Source of the DNA: JANYIP01 sp031394045
GTDB taxonomy: Bacteria; Actinomycetota; Actinomycetes; Prado026
Assembly: GCA_031394045.1 (NCBI GenBank)
Contig: JANMWN010000189.1
Span: 1 to 29,861, forward strand
DNA: 29,861 bases
Reading direction: 5' to 3'
The number at the start of each line of letters is the position of its first letter. The first letter of the stretch is position 1. The notes under the pieces were generated by a model that saw only the letters and a program-made list of their open reading frames with translations, was not told where the DNA came from and ran no database searches. This document shows positions 1 through 7,571 of this stretch, piece after piece. A program made the translations under genes and the position numbers.

Positions 1-207
1 GCCACCTGGTGCGAAGCCCACCACCTGATCCCCTGGCAGGTCAGCCCACGAACCGACCTGGACAACCTGGCCCTGGTCTGCGACGCCCACCACGACCTGC
101 TCCACCACGACGGCTGGACAATCACCCTCAAGAAAGGCAAAGCGATCTGGCACCCACCACCACGACCCGAACCACCACCAGCCGAACCACCCCAGACACC
201 GCCCTGA
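1..207 (+). CDS. HNH endonuclease, C-terminal fragment (DUF222-type), truncated by window edge
   Basis: Frame 1 is open from the first base to a TGA at 205-207 and encodes 68 residues. It begins inside the motif WCEAHHLIPW and continues to NLALVCDAHHDLLHHDGW, which is the HNH core found at the end of the abundant actinobacterial DUF222/13E12-type proteins. The last 20 or so residues are Pro/Glu-rich and disordered, as is usual there. The N-terminal DUF222 part lies outside the window. These proteins are often multicopy and are presumed nucleases of mobile or repeat origin, but no terminal repeats are visible. The gene converges on the methyltransferase gene across a 29-base gap. Confidence 0.85.
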   Translation, partial: ATWCEAHHLIPWQVSPRTDLDNLALVCDAHHDLLHHDGWTITLKKGKAIWHPPPRPEPPPAEPPQTPP

Positions 208-236
208 CCTGCCAGCTCAATTCTGGCGACGGACCA

Positions 237-872
237 CTAGCGACGCAGGCCGAGCAGCAGGCCGTCGCCGACGGGGAGCAGGAGCGGCACGAAGCGCTCG
301 TCGTCGACCAGGGCCTTGCCGAGGTCGCGCAGGGTCACCGTCTCCGGGTCGCGCTGCGCGGGGTCGGCGACGCGGTCGTGCCACAGCGCGTTGTCCATCG
401 CGACGACGCCGCCCGGGCGCAGCAGGCGGTGCGCCTCGGCGAGGTACTCGGGGTACTCGCGCTTGTCACCGTCGCAGAACACCAGGTCGTACGCGCCGTC
501 GGCCAGCCGAGGGAGCACGTCCAGGGCGCGGCCGAGGATGGTTCGGGTACGCCCCGGCGCGAAGCCGCCGTCGGTGAAGGTCTGCCGCGCCAGCCGCAGG
601 TGCTCGGCCTCGGACTCGACCGTGGTGAGCACGCCGTCCTCGGCCATGCCGCGCAGCAGCCAGACACCGGAGACCCCGGTGCCGGCACCGATCTCGACCA
701 CGGAACGGGCCTCGAGCATGGCGGCCAGGAAGCGCAGGGTCGCGCCGCCGCCGGGAAGGATGGGTACGCAGCCGACCTCGGTGGCACGGAGTCGTCCGCC
801 GGCCAGGACGTCGTCCTCCGGGACGTACGCCTCGGCGTAGGCCCAGCTGTTCTGCGGGCTCGGCGTGCTGAT
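237..872 (-). CDS. SAM-dependent O-methyltransferase (family 3), apparent ATC start
   Basis: About 211 residues. The SAM-binding motif VVEIGAGTGVSGVWLL and the later DLVFCDGDK and LLRPGGVVAMDNALW identify a class I O-methyltransferase of the Rv1220c type; the physiological substrate is unknown. An internal ATG at 719 would start in the middle of the SAM fold and lose the N-terminal helix. The conserved-looking part SWAYAEAYVPEDDVLA lies upstream in the same frame, but no ATG, GTG or TTG occurs between the upstream in-frame stop (906-908) and 719. An AAGGAGG at 879-885 on this strand lies 6 bases before ATC (870-872), giving (M)STPSPQNSWAYAEAY, so I place the start there. CTG at 804-806 also has a GGAGG but would cut the conserved region. 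TAGCCT at 903-908 could be a -10 box. It is divergent from sigE, as in mycobacteria. Confidence 0.8.
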   Translation of the reverse strand: MSTPSPQNSWAYAEAYVPEDDVLAGGRLRATEVGCVPILPGGGATLRFLAAMLEARSVVEIGAGTGVSGVWLLRGMAEDGVLTTVESEAEHLRLARQTFTDGGFAPGRTRTILGRALDVLPRLADGAYDLVFCDGDKREYPEYLAEAHRLLRPGGVVAMDNALWHDRVADPAQRDPETVTLRDLGKALVDDERFVPLLLPVGDGLLLGLRR

Positions 873-930
873 CGCGGCCTCCTTGGTGGACGTGCTCCGT
901 ACAGGCTACCGAGCCGCCGCGCCCAGGCGG

Positions 931-956
931 GGAACCGCAGCGCCGGGCGGGGCGTT
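931..956 (+). promoter_or_regulatory. Candidate ECF (SigE-type) autoregulatory promoter
   Basis: GGAACC at 931-936 and CGTT at 953-956 are separated by 16 bases. This fits the general ECF pattern GGAAC-N16/17-CGTT known for actinobacterial SigE/SigR-like factors. A transcript would start near 963 and leave about 85 bases of leader before sigE. Autoregulation is expected for this family. The match is by eye only. Confidence 0.5.
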
Positions 957-1046
957 CTCGACAGGACGACGTGTGCGCACCGTCACAGCGGCCGGCCCGG
1001 CCGTGGGGGTGCCCCGCGGCCACGATGAGCGAGAATGGAGGCGTCC

Positions 1047-1682
1047 GTGTCGCCGACAGCCGGAGGTGTCCTCGTGCCCGAGGCCCCTGATGTCGCTGTC
1101 GTGCGCGCCGATGTCGATGCAGCTGCCGCCTCAGCCGCGGCTGCAGTCGACTGGCAGGCACCGAGCTGGGACGACGTGGTCGAGGCGCACTCGGGCCGGG
1201 TCTACCGGCTGGCCTACCGCCTCACCGGCAACAAGCACGACGCCGAGGACCTGACGCAAGAGGTCTTCGTCCGCGTCTTCCGGTCCCTCTCGTCGTACAC
1301 GCCCGGCACGTTCGAGGGCTGGCTGCACCGGATCACCACCAACCTGTTCCTCGACCAGGTACGCCGCAAGAAGCGGATCCGCTTCGACGGGTTCGCCGAC
1401 GACGCGGCCGACCGGCTGCCAGGGTCGGAGCCCGGGCCCGCGGAGACGTACGAGGCCACCCACTTCGACGACGACGTGCAGCGGGCGCTGGACGCGTTGC
1501 TGCCGGAGTTCCGGGCAGCGGTGGTTCTGGCCGACATCGAGGGGCTCACGTACGAGGAGATCTCGGCCACCCTGGGCGTCAAGCTCGGCACCGTACGCAG
1601 CCGGATCCACCGCGGCCGGACCCAGCTGCGCAAGGCGCTCGCCCACCGCGCGCCGGGCCCGCGCGGCGAGCCGCGGCCATGA
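1047..1682 (+). CDS. sigE: ECF RNA polymerase sigma factor, SigE type
   Basis: A 211-residue sigma-70 factor with only regions 2 and 4. Region 2 is about residues 42-110 (VYRLAYRLTGNKHDAEDLTQ, then GWLHRITTNLFLDQVRR). Region 4 is about 143-197 (ALLPEFRAAVVLADIEGLTYEE, then GTVRSRIHRGR). In actinobacteria this factor directs the response to envelope and surface stress. GTG at 1047 is chosen because GGAGG at 1037-1041 lies 5 bases upstream. An ATG at 1035 overlaps that ribosome site. A second GTG at 1074 has its own GGAGGT (1062-1067) 6 bases upstream, so two protein forms are possible. The stop overlaps the anti-sigma start (ATGA). The identity rests on family motifs plus the rseA-htrA-tatB neighbours. 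Confidence 0.92.
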   Translation: MSPTAGGVLVPEAPDVAVVRADVDAAAASAAAAVDWQAPSWDDVVEAHSGRVYRLAYRLTGNKHDAEDLTQEVFVRVFRSLSSYTPGTFEGWLHRITTNLFLDQVRRKKRIRFDGFADDAADRLPGSEPGPAETYEATHFDDDVQRALDALLPEFRAAVVLADIEGLTYEEISATLGVKLGTVRSRIHRGRTQLRKALAHRAPGPRGEPRP

Positions 1683-2293
1683 CCGGGGCGGACCGGCACC
1701 CGGGTGACCGGCTGGCCGCACTCGCAGACGGGCGGCTGCCCGAGCCGGAGCGCTCCCACGTGCTGTCCCATCTCACCGGCTGCTCGGGCTGCCGCGGCGA
1801 CTACGACGCGCAAGTGGCGATGAAGGGCCTGCTGCGCGCGCTGGACGAGCCCGGTGCCCCTGTCGACCTGCGGGCGCGCCTGCGCGGGCTGCCCTCGGCT
1901 GCGCCGCCGCCTCCTTCGGCGCAGCGGCGGCCGTCGCGCTCACGTCGTGCTGCCCGCGCCGCTGGGGCCGGCCCCGGCCGCGCGCACCGCTCCCGCCAGC
2001 ACCGGGTGGCCAGAGCCGGCGCAGGGGCGATGACCTTCACCGTGATCGCGCTCGCCGGTGCGTATGCCCTCGGTGGGGCGCCTGCCGGCGAGGCCGTCTC
2101 GCCCCCCGTCGACCGGTACGTCCGCGAGCACGCCGCCGTCTCCGGAGGCCTGCCGTTCACCGAGCCGGTGCTGTGGCAGCTGCCGGCCAGGTCCGACCCG
2201 GCGAGCGGGCCGGGCTCGTCCGCGCCTCCGGCGCTGAACCCGGTGAGCGGCCTACGGGTGGTCCCCGTCGGGGCTGCCCGAGGCGCTCCGTGA
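1679..2293 (+). CDS. rseA: Zinc-containing anti-sigma factor (RseA-like, ZAS)
   Basis: 204 residues. The N-terminal cytoplasmic part carries the ZAS signature H31-x3-C35-x2-C38 (HLTGCSGC), which binds zinc and holds the cognate ECF factor. A basic, Arg/Ala/Pro-rich linker follows (about 75-112), then one hydrophobic segment MTFTVIALAGAYALGG (about 118-133) that could cross the membrane, and an extracytoplasmic tail that is Pro/Ser-rich. The start ATG overlaps the sigE stop by 4 bases, so translation of sigma and anti-sigma is coupled. The C-terminal tail is the plausible partner of the RseB-like protein encoded next. The gene end overlaps that start (GTGA). Confidence 0.88.
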   Translation: MTGADRHPGDRLAALADGRLPEPERSHVLSHLTGCSGCRGDYDAQVAMKGLLRALDEPGAPVDLRARLRGLPSAAPPPPSAQRRPSRSRRAARAAGAGPGRAHRSRQHRVARAGAGAMTFTVIALAGAYALGGAPAGEAVSPPVDRYVREHAAVSGGLPFTEPVLWQLPARSDPASGPGSSAPPALNPVSGLRVVPVGAARGAP

Positions 2294-3330
2294 CCGAGCG
2301 GTCCTCCCACGGGCTCCGTACCGGACTGGTCGTGGCCTTCGCGCTGGTCGCCTCGGTCGGGCTGGTGCGCTCCTCGGACGCCGCGAGCGGGTCGCCGGTC
2401 CCCGGGAGTGACCCGAGGGCGCAGGCCCTGCTGGGGCGGGCGGTCGCGGCCGAGGAGTCGACGTCGTACACCGCGGTCGAGGTCATGTCGGCCGGCGACG
2501 ACGGGGGCAGCGAGATCGTCCACCTGACCCACCTGCGTGGTCAGGGAACCGTCCTGGTCGAGGACGCCGACAACGGCAGCCCGGTGCGGGCGGCGTTCGC
2601 AGGGGACGACAGCAGCCGGCCGAACCTGTTGCTGGCGCTGCTCGGGCGGTCTTACCGGCTGGTCCTCGGCGACCGCGCGGTGGTCGCCGGGCGACCGACC
2701 CAGGAGGTCAGGGCCGCGCGCGTAGACGGCACCGTCGCCGCGCGGTTCTGGATCGACAGCGCGACCGGGCTGCTGGTGCGTCGCGACATCGTCTCGCGGG
2801 CGGGGACGGTGGTGCGCACGTCCGAGCTCGTCCAGCTGACGCTCGGCGCAGCCAGCCCCGAGCACCTGCCGGCCATGCTCCCCGCGGCGGGTGGTCGGGC
2901 GCTCGCCGACGGTGACCTCGACGACTGGCGCGGGCGTGGCTGGCCCTGCCCGCGCGTGCTCGCCGGGCTGAGCCTGTTCGACGCCCGTACCCTGCCGCAG
3001 AGCGCCGACTCGGTCCTGCACCTGTCGTACTCGGACGGGCTGAGCACGGTCTCGGTGTTCGTGCAGCCGGGGCGGCTCGACGCAGCCGCGCTGGCCGCGA
3101 CGACCGCGGCCGTCGTCGGCGGGCAGCAGGTACGCGTCCGTCCGGGTCAGCCGCGCCAGCTGATCTGGGCGACGGACGGGTACGTCGTCACGGTCGTGAC
3201 CGACGCCCCCGACGAGACCGTGGATGCCGTGGTGGCGGCGCTCCCGCACCACGCCATGTCGGAGACCGGCTGGTCCCGGGTGGAGCGCGGGGTCGCGCGC
3301 GTGATCTCCTGGGTCAACCCGTTCGGCTGA
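2290..3330 (+). CDS. RseB/MucB-like sigma-E regulatory protein, exported
   Basis: 346 residues from a GTG that overlaps the anti-sigma stop. Residues about 9-31 form a signal anchor (LRTGLVVAFALVASVGLV). The rest has the LolA-like beta architecture of the MucB/RseB N-terminal domain (for example TSYTAVEVMS, then GDRAVVAGRPTQEVRAARVDG and ARFWIDSATGLLVRRDI). In proteobacteria RseB binds the periplasmic part of RseA and shields it from proteolysis until lipid or lipopolysaccharide signals displace it. An equivalent lipid-sensing role outside the membrane is inferred here from position and fold. A longer reading from 2173 would overlap the anti-sigma gene and add only low-complexity sequence, so it was not used. 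It lies 18 bases before htrA. Confidence 0.8.
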   Translation: MTERSSHGLRTGLVVAFALVASVGLVRSSDAASGSPVPGSDPRAQALLGRAVAAEESTSYTAVEVMSAGDDGGSEIVHLTHLRGQGTVLVEDADNGSPVRAAFAGDDSSRPNLLLALLGRSYRLVLGDRAVVAGRPTQEVRAARVDGTVAARFWIDSATGLLVRRDIVSRAGTVVRTSELVQLTLGAASPEHLPAMLPAAGGRALADGDLDDWRGRGWPCPRVLAGLSLFDARTLPQSADSVLHLSYSDGLSTVSVFVQPGRLDAAALAATTAAVVGGQQVRVRPGQPRQLIWATDGYVVTVVTDAPDETVDAVVAALPHHAMSETGWSRVERGVARVISWVNPFG

Positions 3331-3348
3331 GGCGAGGACCCGCACACC

Positions 3349-4647
3349 ATGACCGAGCTCCCGCCCGACCCGTTCGCGCCGCCCCCCGGCTTCGATCCCT
3401 GGGCGGCCCGAGCGACCCCGCCTGCGGCGCCCCCGCCGCTGGCACAGCCGACGCCGTACCAGGGCTACGGCGCCTACGCCGGCCCGAACCAGCCGGCCCC
3501 TTCGCAACCGCCTGCGACCGAGACGCTGACCGACACGGTCGGTCGGCCCCTGGTCGAGCGTCCCGGCCAGCAGCGCCCGCGGACGGGAACCCTGCTGGCC
3601 GGCGCGCTCGTCGTCGCGCTGGTGGCCGGGGCGGCTGGCGGCGGCATCGGCGCCTTCCTCGCCAACCGGCAGGACACCAGCGTCACCGACCCGGGGGCCA
3701 GCCTGGGTGCGGTGACCACGGGCAGCCTGTCCCGACCGCCTGAGTCCGTGGCCGGAATCGCGCAGCGGGTGCTCCCGACCGTCGTCTCGATCCAGGTGCA
3801 GTCGGGCTCGAGCGGTGACACCGGGTCCGGGTTCGTCCTGCGCGCCGATGGCTACATCCTCACCAACAACCACGTCGTCGCCGCCGCGGCCACAACGGGC
3901 CAGATCGACGTGCAGTTCAACGACGGCTCGACCTCGCCGGCGAAGATCGTCGGACGTTCGCCCTCGTACGACCTGGCCGTGCTCAAGGTGTCGCGTACCG
4001 GCTTGCCGGTCGCTGTGCTGGGCAACTCCGACTCGGTCGTCGTCGGCGACCAGAGCATCGCCATCGGGTCGCCGCTTGGCCTGGCTGGCACCGTGACCAG
4101 CGGCATCATCAGTGCCAAGAACCGCCCGGTGTCGACGGGGGAGGGCGATGGTACGGACCGCTCGTACCTCAGCGCGATCCAGACCGACGCTGCCATCAAC
4201 CCCGGGAACTCCGGCGGCCCGCTGGTCGACGGCCAGGGGCGCGTGATCGGCATCAACTCAGCGATCGCCACGCTGTCTGCCGGCACCGGCCAGAGTGGCT
4301 CCATCGGCGTCGGTTTCTCGATCCCGATCAACCAGGCCCGCCGGGTGGCCGAGCAGATCATCCGTACCGGTTTCGCGACCTACCCGATCATCGGTGCAGG
4401 GCTCGACCAGACCTACACCGGGCAGGGCGTACGGGTCCGCGAGGTGGCGGCCGGCGGTCCCGCCGCCAAGGCCGGGCTCAAGCCCGGTGACGTCATCCTC
4501 TCCGCCGACGGCATCACCTTGTCGCGGCCGGAGGAGCTGATCGTCGCGATCCGTACCAAGCAGCCAGGCGACGTGATCCGGCTGCACTACCTGCGCGGTG
4601 GGAAGCCGGGCGACGTGAGCATCGTGCTGGGCTCGACCAAGGGCTGA
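3349..4647 (+). CDS. htrA: HtrA/DegP-family membrane-anchored serine protease with PDZ domain
   Basis: 432 residues. A Pro-rich cytoplasmic N-terminus (1-78) precedes one transmembrane segment (about 81-105, GTLLAGALVVALVAGAAGGG). The trypsin-like domain carries the triad H175 (TNNHVV), D208 (SYDLAVLKV) and S288 (NPGNSGGPL). A C-terminal PDZ domain starts near 352 and includes GVRVREVAAGGPAAKAGLKP. The protease would act outside the membrane, degrading misfolded proteins and possibly cleaving anti-sigma factor. The ATG has a GAGGA upstream. Order sigE-rseA-rseB-htrA suggests one stress operon in which the protease is both output and part of the signal chain. Confidence 0.93.
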   Translation: MTELPPDPFAPPPGFDPWAARATPPAAPPPLAQPTPYQGYGAYAGPNQPAPSQPPATETLTDTVGRPLVERPGQQRPRTGTLLAGALVVALVAGAAGGGIGAFLANRQDTSVTDPGASLGAVTTGSLSRPPESVAGIAQRVLPTVVSIQVQSGSSGDTGSGFVLRADGYILTNNHVVAAAATTGQIDVQFNDGSTSPAKIVGRSPSYDLAVLKVSRTGLPVAVLGNSDSVVVGDQSIAIGSPLGLAGTVTSGIISAKNRPVSTGEGDGTDRSYLSAIQTDAAINPGNSGGPLVDGQGRVIGINSAIATLSAGTGQSGSIGVGFSIPINQARRVAEQIIRTGFATYPIIGAGLDQTYTGQGVRVREVAAGGPAAKAGLKPGDVILSADGITLSRPEELIVAIRTKQPGDVIRLHYLRGGKPGDVSIVLGSTKG

Positions 4648-4726
4648 GCCCGCGCAGGCGCGCCCCCAACGACTACCCTTGACCAAGCGTTTCGCAGAGG
4701 CTGCGTGAGCAGAGAGGGAGTGGCGG

Positions 4727-5131
4727 GTGTTCGACATCGGGCTCGGCGAGGTCGCCGTGCTGATCGTCGCCGCCCTCTTCGTGTTCGGGCCCGATCGGCT
4801 GCCTCAGGTGGTCGCGCAGGCGGCCCGCACGCTGCGTCAGCTCCGTACCCTCGCGGCGGGCGCTCGCGCCGACCTCAACGAGGCCATCGGTCCCGAGATC
4901 CGGGAGCTCAACGTGCTCGCGGACCTCGGCGAGATCCGCGACCTCAGCCCCAAGGCGATGCTCAACAAGGCGATGTTCGGCGCGGACGACAAGCTGTCGC
5001 AGCCGGTCGCCGAGGCCACCGACGGCGCCTCGGGCGACGCTGCCGGCACCGACGGGGCCGCACCCTCCCTCACCAAGCACGCCGCGACTCCAGCGCCACC
5101 CCCCACCGCGTTCGACGCCGACGCCACCTGA
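4727..5131 (+). CDS. tatB: Sec-independent protein translocase TatB
   Basis: 134 residues from GTG with GAGGGAG upstream. The N-terminus MFDIGLGEVAVLIVAALFVF is the TatA/B membrane helix, followed by the hinge FGPDRLP and an amphipathic helix (QVVAQAARTLRQLRTLA). The C-terminal half is Ala/Pro/Asp-rich and probably disordered. TatB recruits folded twin-arginine substrates to TatC. TatB rather than TatA is favoured by the FDIG start, the long tail and the position after sigE-htrA, which is the same in mycobacteria. A 79-base gap separates it from htrA, so a separate promoter is possible; none is clear. Confidence 0.92.
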   Translation: MFDIGLGEVAVLIVAALFVFGPDRLPQVVAQAARTLRQLRTLAAGARADLNEAIGPEIRELNVLADLGEIRDLSPKAMLNKAMFGADDKLSQPVAEATDGASGDAAGTDGAAPSLTKHAATPAPPPTAFDADAT

Positions 5132-5156
5132 TCCTCGGCCGGCCGGGCTCGATCAG
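5128..5156. terminator. Hairpin between convergent tatB and mrp
   Basis: CTGATC at 5128-5133 pairs with GATCAG at 5151-5156. The interior contains the palindrome CGGCCGGCCG (5136-5145). It overlaps the tatB stop codon and fills the 30-base space between two convergent genes, so a bidirectional terminator is likely. There is no T-tract on either strand, as is common in this phylum. Confidence 0.45.
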
Positions 5157-5161
5157 CCAGG

Positions 5162-6313
5162 TCAGGCGGAGCGTGTCGCGGGGGTGAGCGAGAGCGACAT
5201 CCCGGCCAGCCCACGCGGCTTGCCGGACAGCCGCTCCGCGACGTCGCGGAGCACCACGGCAGCCGCCGACTCCGGGTGCGAGAGGACCAGCGGCATGCCG
5301 GTGTCGGCGCCCTCGCGCAGGGCGGTGTCGATGGGCACCTGCCCGAGCAGGGGTACGTCCGACCCGACCGCCCGGGTCAGCGCCTCGGCGACGGCCGCAC
5401 CACCGCCCGACCCGAAGACCTCCATGCGCGCGCCGTCGGGCAGTTCCAGCCAGGACATGTTCTCGACCACCCCGGCGATGCGCTGGTGGGTCTGCAGCGC
5501 GATCGTGCCGGCCCGCTCGGCGACCTCGGCTGCAGCCGCCTGGGGCGTGGTCACCACCACAATCTCGGCCGAGGGTACGAGCTGGGCCACCGAGATCGCG
5601 ATGTCCCCGGTGCCCGGCGGGAGGTCCATCAGCAGCACGTCGAGGTCGCCCCAGTAGACGTCGGCGAGGAACTGCTGCAATGCCCGGTGCAGCATCGGCC
5701 CGCGCCAAACGACGGGGGTGTTGCCAGGGGTGAACATGCCGATCGAGATGACGCGTACGCCGTGTGCCGACGGCGGCATGATCATGCTGTCGACCTGGGT
5801 GGGCTTGCCGGTGGCGCCCAGCATCCGCGGGATCGAGTGACCGTAGATGTCGGCGTCGACCACGCCCACCGACAGGCCGCGTGCGGCCATGGCTGCGGCC
5901 AGGTTGACCGTGACCGACGACTTGCCGACACCACCCTTGCCGGAGGCGACGGCGAACACCTTGGTCAGCGACCCGGGCTGGGCGAACGGGATGTCGCGTA
6001 CGGCCTGGCCACCGCGCAGCCGCGTGGACAGGGCACCGCGCTGCTCAGCGCTCATCACGTCGAGCTCGACGTGGACTCCCGTGACCCCCGGGACGGCGCT
6101 GACCGCGGCGGTGACCCGGCTGGTGATCTCGTCGCGCATCGGGCAGCCGGAGACGGTCAGCAGCACGACGACGGCGACCAAGCCGTCCTGGTCGATGTCG
6201 ACCGACTTGACCATCTCGAGGTCCGTGATCGGCTTGTGGATCTCCGGGTCCTCGACCGTCGCGAGGGCGGCCGTCACCTGCTCGAGCGAGGGTGGTGCGA
6301 CGACAGGAGCCAT
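5162..6313 (-). CDS. mrp: Mrp/NBP35-family P-loop ATPase, iron-sulfur cluster carrier
   Basis: 383 residues. The N-terminal DUF59/MIP18 domain (about 8-90) includes TVEDPEIHKPITDLEMV and SGCPMRDEI. The ATPase domain has the deviant Walker A GKGGVGKSSVTVNLAAAMA, the VVDADIYGHS switch and LLMDLPPGTGDIA. Family members bind and deliver Fe-S clusters. The C-terminal CxxC that follows ENMS in many homologues is absent: the sequence reads ENMSWLELPDGARMEVFGSGGG. As far as I recall the M. tuberculosis Mrp also lacks it. The start ATG at 6313 is 10 bases downstream of the histidine kinase stop, so mrp may be read through from the two-component genes. It converges on tatB. Confidence 0.9.
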   Translation of the reverse strand: MAPVVAPPSLEQVTAALATVEDPEIHKPITDLEMVKSVDIDQDGLVAVVVLLTVSGCPMRDEITSRVTAAVSAVPGVTGVHVELDVMSAEQRGALSTRLRGGQAVRDIPFAQPGSLTKVFAVASGKGGVGKSSVTVNLAAAMAARGLSVGVVDADIYGHSIPRMLGATGKPTQVDSMIMPPSAHGVRVISIGMFTPGNTPVVWRGPMLHRALQQFLADVYWGDLDVLLMDLPPGTGDIAISVAQLVPSAEIVVVTTPQAAAAEVAERAGTIALQTHQRIAGVVENMSWLELPDGARMEVFGSGGGAAVAEALTRAVGSDVPLLGQVPIDTALREGADTGMPLVLSHPESAAAVVLRDVAERLSGKPRGLAGMSLSLTPATRSA

Positions 6314-6323
6314 AGCCCCGATG

Positions 6324-7571
6324 CTACGGGGCGTACGGGAGGGACAGCTGCAGCGTCGCCCCGCCCACGGCCGGACGGTTGTGCGCGGACACCTCGCCGT
6401 GGTGCCGGGCGGCGACCTCGCTGACCAGGACCAGGCCGAGCCCGTACCTGCGGCGGCCCTCGCTCGGTCCTTCAGGCGTGGCCGGAGCGGCCGAGCCCGA
6501 CGACTCGAACCGGTCGAACAGTCTCGGCAGGATCTCGTCGTCGATCCCGGGCCCGTCGTCGCTGACCTCGATGACGGCTCGGTTGCTGCGCACGGCCACG
6601 GTGACGCTGACCTCGCTGTGCGCGTGCCGGATCGCGTTGTCCACGAGCGCCGTCACCGCACGCCGGATCGCACCGGGCGAGGCCGTGACGACCACCGCAC
6701 CGTCGGGTCGTACGCAGACCAGCGTCACGGCTGCGACTGCAGCGGCCGGCCGGCACGCGGCGACGACCTGCTCGACGAGCTGCCCGAGATCGACCGGCGA
6801 GTCGGCAACCGATCCGCGCGGGTCGGCGGCGACCAGCAGGTCCTCCAGCACCATCGCCAGGTTGTCGGCGTCCGTGACCAGGCCGTCGACGTCGGCCGCC
6901 AGCGAGGCCGGGTCCTGGTTCCGCCGCAGACCTCGCTGCACAAGCTGCGCCCGGGTGCTCAGCAGCGTCAGGGGCGTCCGCAGCTCGTGGCTGGCGTCGG
7001 CGACGAAACGGCGCTGCAGGGCGAGGGCCGAGGCCAGCGGCTTCATCGCCCGCGACGCGAGGAAGGCCCCGGCGGCAGCGGCCAGAACGAGGCCGAGCAG
7101 CCCGCTGAGCAGCAAGGCACTGACGAGCCGGTCGCGCTCGGCGTGGCCGGGCGTGAGGTCGAGCACCCCTTGGACGACTGCGTTGCCCCTCGCCTCGGTG
7201 AAGACGAGGTACTCCTTGCCGCCGACCTCGACTGATGTCGTCGTCCCCGGCCCTGCACCGACTGCTGCGTCCAATGCCGCGACGTCGGGGAAGCCGGCCG
7301 GAATCCCCTTGGTACTGACCAGCTTCTGCGGCGTACGGATGGTCAGCCACGCCCCGGCCGGCGGGTCGGTCACGTCGTCGGCGTGCTGCACGGTGTGCGT
7401 CACCAGGTCGACGGCAGAGGCGTGCTGGCTCCGGAGCACGACGGCGAGCGCGACCCCGACGAGGGCGACGACCACCACCGCGACGGCGATCCCGGTCTGC
7501 AGGCCCAGCTGAACTGCGGCACGACGCGTGCTCCGCGCCTGCAGCCCGCGGACGAGTCGCTCGTCGCTCAC
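6324..7571 (-). CDS. Membrane sensor histidine kinase
   Basis: 415 residues from GTG overlapping the response regulator stop (GTGA). Transmembrane helices at about 21-47 and 150-173 enclose an extracytoplasmic sensor of about 100 residues without recognised motif. The HisKA box is ADASHELRTP with phospho-acceptor H195. The ATPase domain shows the N box (VDNAIRHAH, N312), the G1 box SDDGPGID, the F box LFDRF and the G2 box YGLGL. It would phosphorylate the regulator encoded immediately upstream. The signal is unknown; the divergent redox operon suggests a redox, metal or envelope cue, which is inference only. Confidence 0.92.
   Translation of the reverse strand: MSDERLVRGLQARSTRRAAVQLGLQTGIAVAVVVVALVGVALAVVLRSQHASAVDLVTHTVQHADDVTDPPAGAWLTIRTPQKLVSTKGIPAGFPDVAALDAAVGAGPGTTTSVEVGGKEYLVFTEARGNAVVQGVLDLTPGHAERDRLVSALLLSGLLGLVLAAAAGAFLASRAMKPLASALALQRRFVADASHELRTPLTLLSTRAQLVQRGLRRNQDPASLAADVDGLVTDADNLAMVLEDLLVAADPRGSVADSPVDLGQLVEQVVAACRPAAAVAAVTLVCVRPDGAVVVTASPGAIRRAVTALVDNAIRHAHSEVSVTVAVRSNRAVIEVSDDGPGIDDEILPRLFDRFESSGSAAPATPEGPSEGRRRYGLGLVLVSEVAARHHGEVSAHNRPAVGGATLQLSLPYAP

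Noticed and set aside
1..207. Mobile element call for the HNH fragment
   Set aside because: No inverted repeats, target duplication, transposase or intron features are visible; only the tail of an HNH gene is present.
2173..2289. Earlier start for the RseB-like protein
   Set aside because: It lies inside the anti-sigma gene; the GTG at 2290 overlaps the anti-sigma stop in the usual GTGA manner and leads straight into a signal anchor.
1801..3873. A 690-codon open frame on the minus strand across the sigE operon
   Set aside because: It is antisense to anti-sigma, rseB and htrA genes that show clear family motifs. Its product is Arg/Gly-rich with no motif, as expected for an opposite-strand frame in high-GC DNA.
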